DNA of 64,000 nt from Diospyros lotus (GCF_014633365.1 NC_068352.1:32707310-32771309); one strand, 5' to 3'. Shown: positions 46,900 to 57,698, counted from the first letter of the stretch. The notes: generated by a model from the letters alone, not told the origin. Translations and numbers: made by a program.

Positions 46900-48040
46900 A
46901 TCCATCTTACAATATGGTAAAATCATAATTTTGGTCTTGTTAAGCAATCAATCGAGTGATTGAGTTAGGGTTAGCACATAAATTTGGGATTTTAAGGGTT
47001 ATGGGGTATAAGTCGAAAATCAAAGTGGGTTTCCGCATTTCAAAATGGTGTCTTTGATTTTGTACTTTTCTCTTCATTCATAATAATAAAATTAATTTAC
47101 GAACCTTAGAAAGTTTTTTTTTTTGTAATAATTAACACTTAGAATTATATTTTAGAGTTTAAGATTTAGGATGTCATGTGTAAATTTGAAATGCTAAAGT
47201 ACTAATCCTTAGTTTTAAGATTTTATTTTAAATTTAAAACTATTTAAAAGAGATAAACAATATTAGTTCAAATAAAATATATTGGCACATTAAAACTTAA
47301 GATTGTAAATGAGTTAAATTGCTCGCGAATAGTTCAGCGTTTAATGATTAAGTTCATGAATAAGTAGGGAATAAAATATTTTTTTTACTTTTATTTTAAT
47401 AGTATTCTTTTGAATAAATGTATAATTTTTTTTATCTCTATTTAAAACATTATTTTTTAATTAAAGATGCTTAGAGATGGATTTGGAAACAAAAGTTTTC
47501 TATCTATATGCTTAATTTGGGTTTAATCTCAAATCTTTTTGTTTATTTTTTATTTGTCAATTTGTGAAACATATTCTAACGCACCGTCGAATCTCAATTG
47601 TCTCCACCATCCATCCCCTTTGTTGTTAACGTTGCTTCCGCCATTCACGTCTCTTGTCGTCGACACTTCCTTTTTGTCATTCTCATCGTTCATATAATCC
47701 TACTTCGTCATTTTTATTATCTCCACTACCTATCTCCCTTACTCTTGGTGTCTCTTTACCATGTTAAAAGAGTTTTACCCTAATGTATTTAGTTTTTAGC
47801 ATTTATATACTTTTGTTAATTAGTAAAATATGATACATTTATTATGACTATTTTTATTAATTAATAAAATATTTTTAAAATATGATATTTTTATTATTAA
47901 TTAGTAAAAATAATAAAATTTTAAGAATAAATACATTAAATACACTTTAAGACACTTGCTAGCAAAACCCTTAAAAAAAAAAAATCTTATTTTTAATACC
48001 AAATTGTAGTGCCTTAAATAAAATAAAGAAAATAGGCTGC
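46900..48040. other. AT-rich spacer, no gene seen
   Basis: No coding exon or named element recognised. A CT-rich, Ser/Leu-codon-like stretch at 47590-47770 has no family match that I know. Confidence 0.5.
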
Positions 48041-48047
48041 AAAAATC

Positions 48048-48068
48048 TGGGCCATGGGCCATGGCCCA
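48048..48068 (+). promoter_or_regulatory. Three site II (TGGGCC/GGCCCA) elements upstream of SEC61A
   Basis: TGGGCC at 48048-48053 and 48055-48060 and GGCCCA at 48063-48068 are packed into 21 bp. Such site II elements bind TCP factors and are typical of plant housekeeping and translation-related promoters. With the TAGGGTTT telo-box-like words at 48297, 48409 and 48703 they form the classic site II plus telo-box combination. Confidence 0.65.
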
Positions 48069-48199
48069 ATAGCGACCTCCATTCAAAGAATCCAATCAAG
48101 ATATTGGTCGAATATGGCAACTCATGTGACGTGTCAAGCAGCCATTGCCTGAAAATAGTCATCTGGCAACCACGTCGTCGCTCTCGATAATATCGCCAA

Positions 48200-48950
48200 C
48201 TCCCAATTGGATCGGGTTCCGCTCGGATTAAAAGCCTCCGAACCGTGTTTGGGGATACACGCAATTCTCACAATTCTTCAGAAACCGGATTCCCTCTAGG
48301 GTTTCAGATCTTCATATAGGATCTCCAATTCCTAATTGGATCAGGTTGCTCTCAGAGTTTAAAGCCTCACGCGCAACCATCGAAGTTATTCAGAAGCCGG
48401 ACTCTCTCTAGGGTTTTGGATCTTCTCGCTCTTCGTTTAATCAAAGGTTTGGTTCCTAACCAAATTCTCTCTTTACATTCGATTGAAGCCGTACAGATCT
48501 GTAACTTTGTACGCGTGTGTAAAATTGTTGATAATCTGTTGTTTTATCTATTGATTAATTCACTTATTGGTTTTTGTTTAATCTGATAGAAGCATAGTTT
48601 TTTGATTCGACAATCTTAAGTTCTGAAGATAGGAACTTGATTTGACAATCTCAAGGTGTTTCACACGCAACCGTCGAAGTTATTCAGAAGTCGGACGCTC
48701 TCTAGGGTTTTGGATCTTCTCGCTCTTCGTTTGATCAAAGGTTTGGTTCCTAATTAAATTCTCTCTTTACATTCGATTGAAACCGTACAGATCTGTAACT
48801 TTGTACCCGTGTGTAAAATTGTTGATAATCTGTTGTTTTATCTATTGATTAATTCACTTATTGGTTTTTGTTTAATCTGATAGAAGCATAGTTTTTTTAT
48901 TCGACAATCTCAAGTTCTGAACATAGGAACTTGATTTCGCAAACTTGGTT
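48200..48950 (+). repeat. Amplified SEC61A leader: one ~294-bp tandem duplication plus an older partial copy
   Basis: The unit at about 48367-48660 recurs at 48661-48950 with a 294-bp offset and few differences. Both contain CGAAGTTATTCAGAAG, CTCTAGGGTTTTGGATCTTC, a possible splice donor AATCAAAG/GTTTGG (48446|48447 and ATCAAAG/GTTTGG at 48740|48741) and TTTGTTTAATCTGATAGAAG. An older, shorter relative of the first part is at 48205-48315 (ATTGGATCGGGTTCCGCTCG, CTCTAGGGTTTCAGATCTTC). These probably form alternative 5' UTR first exons spliced to the acceptor at 49998. Confidence 0.8.
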
Positions 48951-50028
48951 CCTGTGCCGTTATACCCTGGGAAACTTAGATATGTACGTGAAGCTAGGGT
49001 ATGAATTTGAAATCTGAATTGTCTGGTTCGATTGGAAATCAAAGTGTGCGTTTGTTTGCGCATGTATTTGGAGGTGTATATGATGTATTAACTGGTTAAA
49101 AGTTAGGGTATTTAACTGTATTGTGTTTTTCAGCCATAGTCATTGTTAGGCTCCTCTTTGGCAACCTCCTACATTCTTTGGAATTTGGTGCCACCTATCT
49201 GAGATTGAAGGTTGACTTCAAGATTAACCTGGATGAATTTTGATTTCAGGCATTTAGTGTCAGGATTTAAAACAGATAACTTAAACCCAAAGAGTTGAAT
49301 AAGTTTTACTCGTTTGTGAATAGTTTTAACATCAATTAAGTTTTTTATTTATTATTTATTTTTCTAGATTTTATAGGTTACTGGTTGGCCTGTCAGAGAA
49401 TATAATATGTACAAGGTTTTTTGTTTTTTTGGGGGCGTGTTGTGGGTGATGGAGGAATGGCATGACTTACTGTGCTTGTTGACAGATAGTAAGATATTGC
49501 TATTGCTACTAAAAAGATTTACAATGACATATATCGGACTGTAGAACCTTACATTTACGATGAAATATTCCTTGCTCCTACCATTATTGCTGCTGATACT
49601 CTCTGAATTTTAAGTTTCCTTTAATAGTCAAAAAAGACATTATCTTGAACATGAATGCAAGGTTTACTGTCTCTTTTTTGTTCTTTGATTACATTGTCAA
49701 ATTCCATTGCTATAACTTCCTGGTCATATAACTGTATTCTTTTCGAGCAATATCATTCCTTACCATTTGTTTCTTGCTGCTTCATCTGGAATCCAGTCAT
49801 AACTTTTGACTATTGAGATGCATGCTTTTGTACTTCTCTTGTTAGAAAAATTTAAAAATGCAGTTTTTTTCCTCATCGATTTTTGAAAGAAGATATTGTT
49901 TAACATTTTGTCTTTTCAAATATTTGAAGAATTGATTTAAATGAATTGATGCAACTTACATGTTGATATCAAGTGTTGTTTTTGAATTTTTGATGTAGGT
50001 TGGATTGGTTTAGTTCGTGGAAAGCAAG

Positions 50029-53000
50029 ATGGGAGGTGGTTTTAGGGTGCTTCATCTTGTTCGACCATTTCTTTCATTTCTGCCTGAAGTTCAGAGTGCC
50101 GACAGGAAAGTTCCATTCAGAGAGAAGGTCATATATACCGTAATTTCTCTCTTCATTTTTTTGGTGTGCAGTCAACTCCCTCTGTATGGCATACACTCTA
50201 CGACAGGTGCAGATCCATTTTATTGGATGCGTGTCATTCTTGCATCTAATCGTGGGACTGTCATGGAACTTGGAATCACCCCAATTGTGACATCTGGATT
50301 AGTAATGCAACTCTTGGCTGGATCCAAAATCATTGAAGTGGACAACAATGTACGTGAGGATCGTGCCCTCTTGTAAGTATAATCTGCCTCATCTCTCTCT
50401 GTTATCCTACTTGGAAATGACTATTTCTTCTTATAGTTTCTTCGTGTGTAGTCTGCGATTGGTTTGGTTCTTATGTTCTGATTCAATCTTTGCATCGCAT
50501 ATCCTGACTCTTTGACTTAAATTTGAACATTCTACAAATTATGTAGATTTTATATGCATGGATAACATGCTGTGGGTTCCCCCTCCCCCCCCCCCCCCCC
50601 CCCAAAAAAAAAAAAAAAAAAAGAAAAAAGAAAAAAAAGAAATATGTTTACTTATCAAAAAGAATAAAAGGAAAAAGGAAAGAAATGCAAACACACAGCC
50701 ATAAATGATATTTAAGAAGAATGCTTAGTATTTATTTTACCTATGGTGAGATAATTTTTAGATTTGATTGATCTATTTGCATGATTAATGATTTGGTGAA
50801 AGCACTAAAATTGTGAATTTGCTCTATTTTTCTCTATTCTTCTCCTTCTACCCGTCTTGTTAAGTAAAATATATATTTCCCTCTGAATGACTATAAAAAT
50901 TAAAATCAGAATGGTGATTATTTTAGGTTTTGCTCTTGTTTTTGATATTCATAGCACTGTACCTTTCAGAAGGATTCTACATTACTCTATTTGGCAGGTT
51001 GGATCTTGACTTAATAATATTAAGCCGATTGTTGTTTGATTGTCATGGTTCACTAAGCCTTATGGGTTTTAATGTGAATTAATGTTTTTTTTTAACTGCA
51101 AGAGAAGCATATTTATGCTTCTTGTATCATTTCTATTCTGTCTAAGCATTCTTTTTTTCTCTCAGAAATGGTGCACAGAAGTTATTGGGCATTCTCATTG
51201 CTGTTGGGGAGGCAGTTGCATATGTTCTGTCAGGAATGTACGGTAGTGTTAGCCAACTTGGAGTTGGAAACGCCATTCTTATCATTATCCAGCTTTGCTT
51301 TGCTGGTATCATTGTGATATGTTTGGACGAACTTCTTCAGAAAGGATATGGTCTAGGCTCAGGAATATCCCTATTTATAGCAACCAACATCTGGTAGGGT
51401 ACCATGTCTTTTTCCTTTTACTATGAATAGCAGTTTCGATGGTGTTTAAGAATGTGGGGTGGGGATGGGGAATGGAGGTCCTTGGTCCATTTCTGTTCCA
51501 GGTCTATAATTAGACACTTATTGCTAAAGAATGTTGTTTTCCTGGTGCAGTGAGAACATCATTTGGAAAGCATTCAGTCCCACCACAATTAATAGTGGGC
51601 GTGGAGCTGAATTTGAAGGTGCTGTTATTGCTTTGTTCCATCTACTGATAACTCGAACAGACAAGGTTCGTGCACTCCGGGAGGCATTCTACCGGCAGAA
51701 CCTTCCAAATGTAACAAACTTACTTGCTACTGTCTTGATCTTCCTCATTGTCATCTACTTCCAAGGGTTCCGTGTGGTTTTGCCTGTGAGGTCCAAGAAT
51801 GCCCGTGGACAACAGGGTTCATATCCCATCAAGCTGTTCTACACCTCTAATATGCCTATAATCCTGCAGTCTGCCCTTGTCTCCAATCTTTACTTCATTT
51901 CCCAGGTAGTGAAATTTTCTTTTGTTTTTTATCCCTATTGTTTTCATAAGTAGGGAGTCTTTTTCTTCCCTGATATTGATATTGTTTTCAAGTGCAAGAA
52001 TCAGACCCATCGTCTAGTGCAGTATTAATTTGTGGAATTCCAAGCTTTAATCTTAGTCTGCTAATTCGGATACAGAATGATTTTTCCTGCCAAAGAAGTA
52101 CTTCCTGATGTGATTTGATCTTCGTTTTCATGCAGTTGCTTTACAGGAAGTACAGTGGGAATTTCCTTGTGAACTTGTTGGGCAAGTGGAAGGAATCTGA
52201 ATATTCTGGTCAGTCAGTTCCTGTTGGCGGTTTGGCATATTATATAACTGCACCATCAAGGTTGATACCCCCCTCCCCCTTGTGACATCTCTGTTGCTCA
52301 TGGCTTGCTTATCTGTCAGTGGGAAATTACACTCGCCTTTGTTACTCTAAACTAATGTTCATTCGTAATTTGCAGCTTGGCAGACGTGGCAGCTAATCCT
52401 TTCCATGCGCTATTTTATATTGTGTTCATGTTGTCAGCTTGTGCTTTGTTTTCTAAGACTTGGATCGAAGTATCTGGGTCCTCTGCTAGAGATGTGGCCA
52501 AGCAGCTCAAGGTATGGCTCATATGTGATCTATGTTTTATTGTTTATTCAATTGCTGATAATATGAGAATTTGTTAGGGCCCCCCGGTTCACTTGATTTA
52601 TCAAAGAAGGTCCAAGGGGCAGTGATTAGGGGCAGAAGTGTAATAAGCTGGCCGGCATAATAGCCAGTCATGTGCATAAGGGGTAGAGTAGGGAATCGCT
52701 GTGTAACAACCCAGCTATTGCATAATAGAATTCGGTTAAGGTGTAGAGTGAGGAATATGTATGGGGTGGGGGGTAGAGAGGGGATATGCTGGTTTTCTGG
52801 GAGAGAATTTGGGAGAGAGAGGGCCTTTCGAATGCCCCCGGTATTCTTGTTCTTGGCTGGAAAGTTTGATAGCCATTGATATTTGATTGTTTGGATTTAC
52901 ATCGGGGATCCTATCAATTTGGTATCAGAGCATTTCGATCCTAATGGTGAACTTGACTGATCCAGTCGGTGATTTGGAGATGAGGGTGGAAGGTATTCAA

Positions 53001-56000
53001 CTGGGAGATGATGCCATGAGGAGTGCGTTTCAAACGATGGAGAGACACCTAACGAACCTGCTGGAGCAGTTCGTGAGGATGCGAGCGAGATGGGAAGAAC
53101 AGGAGCGGGCAAGCAAGAGCAAGGGGAAGGACGGAGATTGGCCATATGAAATTCACCCAGGATTCCGAGGTGACGCCTGGAGTTGGAGTGGGCCGAGGGG
53201 TGACGCCTGGAATTGATAGAGGATTGGGTGGAAGCTGGCGACAAGAGGTCCGCAGTCAGAGGCTGGAGATGCTCGTGTTTGAAGGAGATGACTCGGATAG
53301 TTGGGCTATTCAGGCTGAGCGATACCTCCTTGTGGCCCAGCTGACAAAGGCTGAGAAACGGGAGTCTGCGACTCTAGGTTTCGAAGGAGAGGCCATTTTG
53401 TGGTCCCAGTGGGAGCGAAGGAGACAAAGAGAGATTCATGTGGGTAAGAAAGCAAACCTGAAAGACGAAGCCATAGGGTGCCGCCATCGCGTCTCTGCTC
53501 AAGCAATGGCGAAGAAAGGGAAGGCGAAGAAGAAAAAGCCGGTGACTAGACAACCACAAGGTGACGGCAAAAGCGTCAAGAAGAAACGCAGGAAGAAGAA
53601 GAAGCTTCAGAAATACCAAGCTCCAGTCCCAACCAAAGACACCGAGATGCCAATTCAGTCCGATTCGGACGCCGGCGATGATTCCTCCTCCGGTGAGACC
53701 AAGCCCGAGAAGATCCAGAAACTTCTCAAGCCCTACACCAAGTACCAACGGATTAACTTCCTTGTGGGCGCCGCCGTGCCTGACGCTTTCCTCATTCCTC
53801 TTCACTCGCCTTCGCAATGCTACGGATCGCGACATATCTCGTCGCAAGCTCGTCGTTTATGGCCTCACATGGGACACGACGCGAGAAACCTTAGTCTTTG
53901 CTTTCGAGTCATACAACGAGATTGAGGATTGCAACGTCATCTTCGACCGGGTCATGGGCAAGACCAAGGGTTATAGCTTCGTCCAGTTCAAGACGAGACG
54001 GGAAGCAGCCAAGGCATTGAAGCAGTCGAGGAAGAAGATCGGGAATCTAATGTCAAGGACGACGGATCTGATAACGTCCAAGGAGAGCATCTTGTCGAGG
54101 AATGGGGCGCCATCAACAGACCATGTTGTTTGGGAAGATGGTTTGACTCTTAGCCAGGTTTCTCAAAATTTCTACATGGGGTTGGTTGATAATGGAGGGC
54201 CCCCCATGTATTCTCACCATCATGAGGGGGTGGGTGTCTCGTCCAAGCAGGTCATGATGGTGGAAGGGCAGCTTGTTTTTAGAAGTCTAGGGCTCAATTT
54301 GCATTCTCTTGTGGAGCCCAATGGTATAGACCCAAAGATCTTAAATATTGATGGGAATTTGGGCATGAAAGATGTCTACAAAGGATTGGCTGCTATTACT
54401 CTAAGAAACTTGAAGATGGCAATTATATCGCGCACTGCTCAGGGGCATGGTTGGCTAAGACCTGCAATTGGTGTTCTTGAGTTTTCGCAAGCTATTATCC
54501 AGGCTGTTCCTCTCAGTGCAAGGAAGACAATTGGGGGATTTGGCGAACATTGCACCTTTTCTGCAGCCGCCTCATTTTAGTGAGGCTATCATGAAAATGC
54601 TTGCCCGTAAGAAGGTGTGGACATTTCAAGAGCTACAGGATGACTCTTGAAGAATGGTTTGAGCTGCTTATTCAAGTAGCTGGTTTCTCTGTTGCTGAAG
54701 TGCAGGTTGTGGAGAAGGTTCTTGAAATGATGCCTGCCTTGACACTTGAAGTTACTTGCGAGATTGAAGGGGAGGAGGGCATAAAAGATGGTGATACTGT
54801 CACAATTCATGCTTGGGTGACGCTGAAACGTTCCAATGGCTTGATTGGTGCCCTCCCTCACGCCCCTTGCTATCCAATTCCCAAGGAAGAAAGTTTCTGG
54901 TTTCTGCTTGCAGACCCCAACTCAAATAATGTCTGGTTTTCCCAGACGTTTGGGTTCATGGACGAAACTACAGCTATAACTACTGCTTCGAAAGCAATAG
55001 AGGTGCTCATGCAATGGAAGGGGCTACCCCCATTGGAAGCTACTTGGGAGCCTTACCTTTTGATCCAGCAGCAATTTCCATTTTTTTTCCACCTTGAGGA
55101 CAAGGTGAAAGTTGGGGGAGGGAGTAATATTAGGCCCCCCCGGTTCACTTGACTTATCAAAGAAGGTCCAAGGGGCAGCGATTAGGGGCAGAAGTGTAAT
55201 AAGCTGGCCGGCATAACAGCCAGTCATGTGCATAAGGGGTAGAGTAGGGAATCGCTATGTAACAACCCAGCTATTGCATAACAGAATTCGGTTAAGGTGT
55301 AGAGTGAGGAATATGTATGGGGTGGGGGGTGGGAGGGGTAGAGAGGGGATACGCTGGTTTTCTGGGAGAATTTGGGAGAGAGAGGGCCTCTCGAATGCCC
55401 TGGGTATTCTTGTTCTTGGCTGGAAAGCTTGATAGTTATTGATATTTGATTGTTGTTTGGATTTCTATCAGGGATCCTATCAGAATCATTGCACGTGACT
55501 TGATAAATCTTACTGTAGTGGGTTCTGAATAATTCTTTCATGTAATTCGCAGCTTCCTTGTGGTCTTCTCATATAGACAAATTATTTAAATAGCATTTCA
55601 CACATAAACGTATAAAAGAAAAGGAATAAGATCCAAGGCATGAGCAGGAAGCAAATGACTGAAGTAGATTGTATAGTTTTATGAATTGAGATTATGCTGT
55701 GATTGAAAAATACGTGATCTATTAAACCTGTAAACATTGTAACTATATGCTGCTGATAGTTTATACGCATTGGAATATTTAGTTCTGCACTGCAGGTGAG
55801 AAATGATATCTGCTATAATTCTACAACTTCTTAGGCACATAGGTGATAGAAATTTAGATTTATTTTAGGTATACTTGAGAGTTTTGCACTTCAGGTGAGT
55901 ACATCAATATTAGATTAATTTAGGCGATGCCATAAAGATATCAAATTTTCCAGTGTTAAGTTAAATTGATATGATGTCATGCTTTGAGTTGTTGAAACAA

Positions 56001-57698
56001 ACTTTTTGCAAAATAAGGGGTAAGTCTGCGTACAATGATGACCCTGACTCTTTCAAAGCATAATCTGGTGCACTAGGGACACATTTTCTAACTAAATGCT
56101 AAATTTTGATGGGTTCTTTCCATTTTGGTCTTTGGTCCTCTCCTATATTTCGGCAACCATATTGGGGTGGTTACTGAACAAATTTAGAGAACTTTGGGAT
56201 TGATATCCTCAGTAATAGGATTGAAAAAATACCAACTGCTCCTCACTAAATTCTCGGTTACGAGATGCTATACATTAATTCTACTTATCTTCTATCTAAA
56301 TTTTAGGGAATTAAAAATCAAACACAACAACAGATGAGGAGAGAATTTTTCTCCTACTTGAGCTTCATCTCTTCCCATTTCTTAGGAACAGCTGGGGCTT
56401 TATCTTCTCTTATTTAAACTGGTCATTTTTATCTGTAATCGGAATCTATCTTCTTCTCCTCTTGCCATCGTGAATTCCTCCTCAACAGTTACTAATACAA
56501 TTACAAACTGATCTAGCTTATTAAAGCACAATACACACACACACTGACACACATCATGATGTGGCTGAATCAGACTTTTGTGATAGATTGAAGAGGAAGA
56601 GAATAATTCGACGGTAGGGATTCATCAGTCTTTATTCAAATCATCCATCAGTCTTTATTCAAATCATCAAAATTTAGTCTCTGATTTCATCATAAACTTA
56701 TTTATAGGCTGAAATCCCAAGTAAAAGAGAAAACAGAGAAGAGAGAAGAGAAGTGTAAAACAGAGAGGAGATTAAGATAGAGAAGAGAGCAGTAGAGAGA
56801 GGGAGTTTCTGAAATACTGATTACATTAACTGCCTTTCACATTCAAGTACGCACGTATATTTGTTCAAACATAAAATAACAAACATGCCCACAAATGCTA
56901 GAAATTATAGAGCAATCCAATCACAAATGCATCCTCTTATCCTTAAGATAAATTATAATAACCAGTTTTCCTATCACATCATTTCATTGTGTTCCATCAT
57001 AGTTTATTCCCCCTGAGAATTTTTTGTACAGCTCTCACATATGTTCTGGTTAGTCATCAATGTTTGAGATCGGTTACAAGTACAAGTCAATTGGGCATGC
57101 CCTGTTATAAGTAGGAAACTCCACAATGGTTTTCAAGTTCTATTTACAATATCCTACAGATATTTCCACTGTAGCGTATTGTATGATATGCTACAGTACA
57201 GTGGCAGTCATGTATGATATCTGAACTACAATTTTTTTTCTTGCTTCATCATATCTGAACTACTCTTTATAGTTGTTAGCATTTAATTACATAGAATAAG
57301 ACCCTATCTGAAAAGATGATTATACATGTAAATAAGTATTGATGTTGAGTTCTCAGATATGATTCCTAGGAAAACATCGTGTTACTCTATGTTCATGTGT
57401 AGTCACGCTTGAATTTTTATCATTTCATTTTCTGATACGGACGCTATCAAACTATCAGGAACAACAAATGGTGATGCCGGGCCATCGGGAATCAAATCTA
57501 CAGAAGGAGCTGAACCGTTACATACCCACGGCAGCAGCCTTCGGGGGAATGTGTATCGGAGCACTGACAGTTTTGGCTGATTTCATGGGAGCCATTGGTT
57601 CAGGAACAGGGATTCTGCTTGCAGTCACAATCATATATCAGTATTTTGAGACATTTGAAAAGGAGAAAGCTAGTGAACTTGGTTTCTTCGGTTTCTAG
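50029..57698 (+). CDS. SEC61A: Protein transport protein SEC61 subunit alpha
   Basis: Channel-forming subunit of the ER protein translocon (SecY family). Six coding exons join in frame: 50029-50372, 51166-51393, 51551-51905, 52136-52260, 52376-52511 and 57459-57698 (TAG), giving 475 residues, the standard length. Landmarks in order: [40 protein letters not shown] (TM1), [55 protein letters not shown]-type cytosolic loop [60 protein letters not shown] and the tail [12 protein letters not shown]. Ten hydrophobic segments are visible. ATG 50029 is preceded by a splice acceptor at 49998, so the leader is interrupted by an intron. The last intron (4.95 kb) contains a complete LTR retrotransposon in the same orientation. 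Confidence 0.97.
50579..50640 (+). repeat. Homopolymer C-tract followed by A-rich tract
   Basis: A run of about 21 C, broken once near its left end, followed by A with occasional G, in SEC61A intron 1. A similar C-then-A tract lies at about 12832-12866. Confidence 0.9.
52572..52916 (+). repeat. 5' LTR of the gene-capturing element
   Basis: Begins TGTTAGGGCCCCCCGGTTCA and ends GGGGATCCTATCA. Aligned by eye with the 3' LTR over nearly its full length; most differences are C/T or G/A changes. Confidence 0.95.
52920..52931 (+). other. Primer-binding site (initiator Met tRNA)
   Basis: TGGTATCAGAGC lies 3 bp after the 5' LTR. It is complementary to the 3' end of plant initiator methionyl-tRNA, the usual minus-strand primer of plant LTR retrotransposons. 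Confidence 0.95.
52944..53437 (+). pseudogene. Ty3/gypsy gag N-terminal fragment, frame-shifted
   Basis: An ATG at 52944 opens a coiled-coil-like stretch ([40 protein letters not shown]). A short duplication of GGTGACGCCTGGA near 53170-53212 accompanies a change of frame. The second frame continues with [33 protein letters not shown] and [15 protein letters not shown], the capsid-type FxG-DP--W-FRAERYF / FEGDALLWFQWE signature of chromovirus gag. It stops where host-like sequence begins. Confidence 0.8.
53438..54050 (+). pseudogene. Captured UBA2-like (UBP1-associated) RNA-binding protein fragment
   Basis: An ATG at 53506 starts a Lys-rich N-terminus ([16 protein letters not shown]), followed by an acidic Ser/Asp stretch and [20 protein letters not shown]. 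After a frame change at about 53775-53800, the other frame continues with [40 protein letters not shown] and [20 protein letters not shown], ending near [12 protein letters not shown]. This is the RRM of plant UBA2-type proteins, with RNP2 LVVYGL and RNP1 KGYSFVQF. About 65 bases before the ATG look like host 5' UTR. No intron is present, as expected for capture from mRNA. The frameshift makes it a pseudogene. Confidence 0.8.
54051..54374 (+). other. Unassigned open segment between the two captured genes
   Basis: The frame remains open from the RRM piece through [40 protein letters not shown] and [21 protein letters not shown] do not recognise this sequence. It may be a rearranged downstream part of the UBA2-like gene or a third captured gene. 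Confidence 0.5.
54375..55002 (+). pseudogene. Captured SEC63 (ERdj2-type) fragment
   Basis: Three frames together cover part of the Brl/Sec63 domain: [20 protein letters not shown] and [14 protein letters not shown], then [20 protein letters not shown], then [76 protein letters not shown] and [11 protein letters not shown]. This matches plant SEC63 (AtERdj2A/B), the J-protein that works with the SEC61 channel. Frame changes fall near 54525-54545 and 54640. The piece lacks introns and lacks the J-domain and membrane segments, so it is a pseudogene fragment taken from mRNA. Orientation is plus, like SEC61A around it. Confidence 0.88.
55003..55110 (+). pseudogene. C-terminal chromodomain-like tail of a Ty3/gypsy pol
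   Basis: Directly after the SEC63 piece the frame reads [25 protein letters not shown] and [13 protein letters not shown]. This matches the end of chromovirus integrase (V-WKGLP-EEATWE and QQFP-FHLEDKV). It shows that the parent element was a chromodomain Ty3/gypsy element whose pol was otherwise lost. Confidence 0.8.
55128..55482 (+). repeat. 3' LTR of the gene-capturing element
   Basis: Begins TATTAGGCCCCCCCGGTTCA and ends GGGATCCTATCA. It has a GGGAGGGGTA insertion relative to the 5' LTR near 55328, a 2-bp deletion and a 3-bp GTT expansion; otherwise nearly identical. Confidence 0.95.
55488..57458 (+). other. Remainder of SEC61A intron 5
   Basis: Intron sequence between the retrotransposon and the last exon. 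A direct repeat of CATCAGTCTTTATTCAAATC is at about 56624 and 56647. Purine-rich GAGAGAAGAG runs lie near 56735-56800 and a short CA run at about 56530. No gene or further transposon recognised. Confidence 0.5.

Larger units (their letters stand above)
52572..55482 (+). mobile_element. Non-autonomous LTR retrotransposon carrying captured host gene pieces, in SEC61A last intron
   Basis: Complete 2,911-bp element. The 5' LTR is 52572-52916 and the 3' LTR 55128-55482, starting TGTTAGG/TATTAGG and ending CCTATCA. Flanking pentamers GAATT (52567-52571) and GAATC (55483-55487) look like the target duplication with one change. A primer-binding site for initiator Met tRNA (TGGTATCAGAGC, 52920-52931) follows the 5' LTR, and a polypurine tract (GGGGGAGGGA, 55114-55123) precedes the 3' LTR. 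Between them come a gag fragment, a UBA2-like piece, an unassigned piece, a SEC63 piece and a chromodomain-like tail. No protease, reverse transcriptase, RNase H or integrase core remains, so mobilisation would need another element. By eye the LTRs differ at about 17 sites plus three indels. Confidence 0.95.

Noticed and set aside
53374..53847. Long minus-strand frame within the retrotransposon
   Set aside because: Complement of the Lys-rich UBA2-like piece; Leu/Phe-rich composition, no domain.
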